Shown here: in pieces, positions 43,401 to 44,052 of the stretch
Layout: every line of letters begins with the position of its first letter
Position numbering within the stretch: the stretch's first letter is position 1
Assembly: GCA_900540905.1 (NCBI GenBank)
Contig: UQHR01000018.1
Location: 1 to 44,052 of the forward strand
Reading direction: 5' to 3'
From: an uncultured Collinsella sp.
GTDB taxonomy: Bacteria > Actinomycetota > Coriobacteriia > Coriobacteriales > Coriobacteriaceae
Length of the DNA stretch: 44,052 bases
Program-made: the position numbers and the translations under genes
The notes under the pieces: model-generated
Database searches by the model: none
Told to the model about the DNA's origin: nothing
Seen by the model: the letters and a program-made list of their open reading frames with translations, nothing else

Positions 43401-43870
43401 GAGAGCGCCGCCATAAGGCTCGGGCTCGTGGGGACGGGCGCCGGAAAGGGAAAGTTGGGATTGACGGCCGGCGCTTTGGGCGCGGTGCGCGCGGGCTGTT
43501 TCGGCTGCGCCGTAAACGTGCGGACCGGTGTGCGCAGCCCCTCAACAGGCTCAACGCCGCTGGCGTCCAGATACGCCAGCGCTGTAGCGATGGCATGCTT
43601 GCACATACCGGGGTAACGATAGGCAGCGGGGCAATCGCAGTCGTAGTCAATAACCTCGTGCTCGTCCATATCGAGCGCCACGTGCGTCTTGTACAGGTCG
43701 CCGCGCGAGCCACGCACCGTGCCCTCGATGTTCACGTTTTTGGAGAAGCGCGAGCCGGAGTCCTCAAACGACAGCACGGCACCGTTGAGCATGAGCGAGC
43801 GCCCCTTCATAAAGGTGCTGCTAAGCGCCGCCTCCTTACGAAGCGCCTGCACAAACGTCCCCTGCGCCAT
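40406..43870 (-). CDS. SWIM zinc finger SNF2-family helicase/ATPase
   Basis: The protein has 1154 residues. The N-terminal SWIM zinc finger has Cys78, Cys80, Cys90 and His92 (DCDCPAAYRYPGMCKH). A large middle region follows. The SNF2 ATPase core then starts near 710: GGILADDMGLGKTLQM (Walker A), VVLDEAQYIKN (DEAQ, near 813), LTGTPIENRLSELWSIFDF, and the C-terminal helicase domain with TDRAHRIGQQHTVTVYKLIAK. Bacterial relatives (RapA/HepA-like and others) remodel protein-DNA or RNA polymerase complexes. ATG 43870 is chosen because GGAGGAA lies 4 bases upstream. The longer frame to 43888 is a GTG without a site. Confidence 0.95.
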   Translation of the reverse strand: MAQGTFVQALRKEAALSSTFMKGRSLMLNGAVLSFEDSGSRFSKNVNIEGTVRGSRGDLYKTHVALDMDEHEVIDYDCDCPAAYRYPGMCKHAIATALAYLDASGVEPVEGLRTPVRTFTAQPKQPARTAPKAPAVNPNFPFPAPVPTSPSLMAALSDLSDARMDELASMRRKLAGAVDPDAPKAALEPSLVPYYNPLFADRFSWALEFRIRCGSVSYVVKDIDGMADAYVRGGTFSYGKKLTFVHTPEAFEDVSTKLLNLVVTTVAYLDDITSSRSASYDFARSGFVAERQLPLSEHSIVYVLDLLRGQTISFEPAWSRGTTTHRTYDVAVEPAPQGKDEAPTKRPPFLASKIAPAVGGSYDLRLPADMYCFASGDAAYLVDTRRARRTDTPFAQHAAPFLSRLLPCRTPVHIAADQVGEFCRMALPILRDYTDLTAPAVLDTVAPEPSFAMAIGVDDGLVTCKITVAYGDWSADLFSLGAPGSPFEEQRPGVPPRDEVAEFRVMDTAALYFDFYEGGLAFEERDDESLFCLLTEGLSVLSKLGEVMLSDRLRQISVRPAPKLSVRATVKSNLLDVELSASGLSAADLAIYLDSYKRHQTFARLTSGDIIRLDEGARAAFGLAEDLGVDAVDLLDGVSLPASSTLFVDSMLARTPALEADRDAAFRRTVERLDTLGEMDFTVPVSLKATLRGYQVDGYRWLGSLEHLGLGGILADDMGLGKTLQMIAHILARVEAGDAKPTLVVCPASLVYNWTAELERFAPSLDMCAIVGAKAQRRVQIAGADEHNVVVTSYDLMRRDIDEYAEQDFARVVLDEAQYIKNPLTQVARAAKRLPAGVRFALTGTPIENRLSELWSIFDFLMSGLLGTRESFAKRFESPVEHAEGDSAARLQALVSPFVLRRVKEDVVADLPEKIEDTVVAQLTGEQRKLYLANQDRIAQQVQHREASEFKKDKLKVLAELTKLRQICCDPHLHYEDYKAGSAKLDACMELVHGALDGGHHILLFSQFTGMLDIIGKRLAKEDIGFLKLTGASSKESRAKMVAQFQAGEVPVFLISLKAGGVGLNLTAADVVIHYDPWWNVAAQDQATDRAHRIGQQHTVTVYKLIAKDTIEERIMQMQESKRDLVNSVLGGDGISSALFTREDVLALLGGDGR

Positions 43871-43891
43871 CACTTCCTCCAATCTCACCCG

Positions 43892-44000
43892 GGGTAGCTA
43901 ATTTGGGACGGGGCTATTTTAGCTACCCCCATATGTCGGTTGAGATGCATTCCGACCCCGACTCATTCGCCGTCAGTCAAAGGGTAGCTAAAATAGCCCC
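43892..44000. repeat. Palindromic repeat related to the 2163-2272 element
   Basis: GGGTAGCTA (43892-43900) and TAGCTACCC (43920-43928) flank the core TTTGGGACGGGGCTATTTT. The segment 43910-43928 is repeated inverted at 43982-44000 (19 perfect bases). The outer part of the right arm is replaced by the 55-base terminal repeat beginning CATTACAG. It is therefore a truncated or rearranged relative of the element between queH and the DUF3267 gene. Confidence 0.7.
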
Positions 44001-44052
44001 ATTACAGTTTGAGTCGTCCGAAAGGGCGGCTCTTTTCCGTTGCATGGTTATA
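43998..44052. repeat. Right copy of 55-base terminal inverted repeat, with outward terminator
   Basis: This is the exact reverse complement of bases 1-55. On plus, 44011-44032 is a hairpin with a GAAA tetraloop, then TTTTCC (to 44037), so it terminates transcripts leaving the window. Confidence 0.8.

Noticed and set aside
1..44052. Linear plasmid or phage with terminal inverted repeats
   Set aside because: Gene content is chromosomal housekeeping, no replication or phage genes are present, and the 55-base identity fits an assembler overlap.

Overview
The window looks like a single chromosomal stretch from a high-GC, Gram-positive gut actinobacterium of the class Coriobacteriia, most like Collinsella. 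This is inferred from gene content and codon use: a class III fructose-1,6-bisphosphatase, tandem GtrA proteins, large Lys/Ser/Asp-rich surface proteins with C-terminal membrane anchors, an LAxTG-type sorting tail, and a DUF4430/beta-propeller surface protein behind a cobalamin riboswitch. I found no rRNA, tRNA, CRISPR array, transposase or phage gene. The two window ends carry the same 55 bases in inverted orientation. A 55-base exact overlap looks like a de Bruijn assembly boundary in a dispersed repeat rather than a biological telomere.

Layout. 1-2.8 kb: a structured RNA-like element, then queA and queH (queuosine synthesis) and a DUF3267 membrane zincin, all on minus, with a 110-base palindrome between the last two. 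3-7.7 kb (+): a divergent methionyl-tRNA synthetase-like protein, an RsmB-type rRNA methyltransferase, and a TIM-barrel protein, with a small membrane protein on minus between them. 7.8-12 kb: a frameshifted DegV gene (-), class III fbp (+) and two GtrA paralogues (+). 12.2-17.2 kb (-): cobalamin riboswitch, a 1287-residue surface protein (four DUF4430 domains, beta-propeller, InlB-like repeat, membrane anchor), then a second DUF4430 protein. 17.3-23 kb (-): UbiB-like kinase with a phasin-like partner, C69 dipeptidase, a MITE-like element, folD and fchA. 23.3-27.6 kb (+): two paralogous lipoproteins and a secreted, wall-anchored PI-PLC-like protein. 27.7-33.3 kb: PH-like protein (-), DUF1016/YhcG nuclease (+), a zinc-ribbon protein (-), a CDF transporter (+) and a heptad-repeat membrane protein (-). 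33.5-43.9 kb (-): fhs, the ruvC-ruvA-ruvB operon, a second copy of the structured RNA-like element, an NAD-synthetase-like protein with degenerate active sites, a superoxide reductase and a SWIM/SNF2 helicase.

Themes. One-carbon metabolism is represented by fhs, a FolD variant lacking its usual catalytic lysine, and the adjacent FchA, which could supply the missing cyclohydrolase step. Cobalamin capture is suggested by a riboswitch in front of transcobalamin-like (DUF4430) surface domains. The strongest candidates for something undescribed are two elements (about 124-278 and 37651-37820). They share internal loops, bulges and flanks, but their paired stems have different sequences. That pattern of covariation is expected for a conserved structured RNA.
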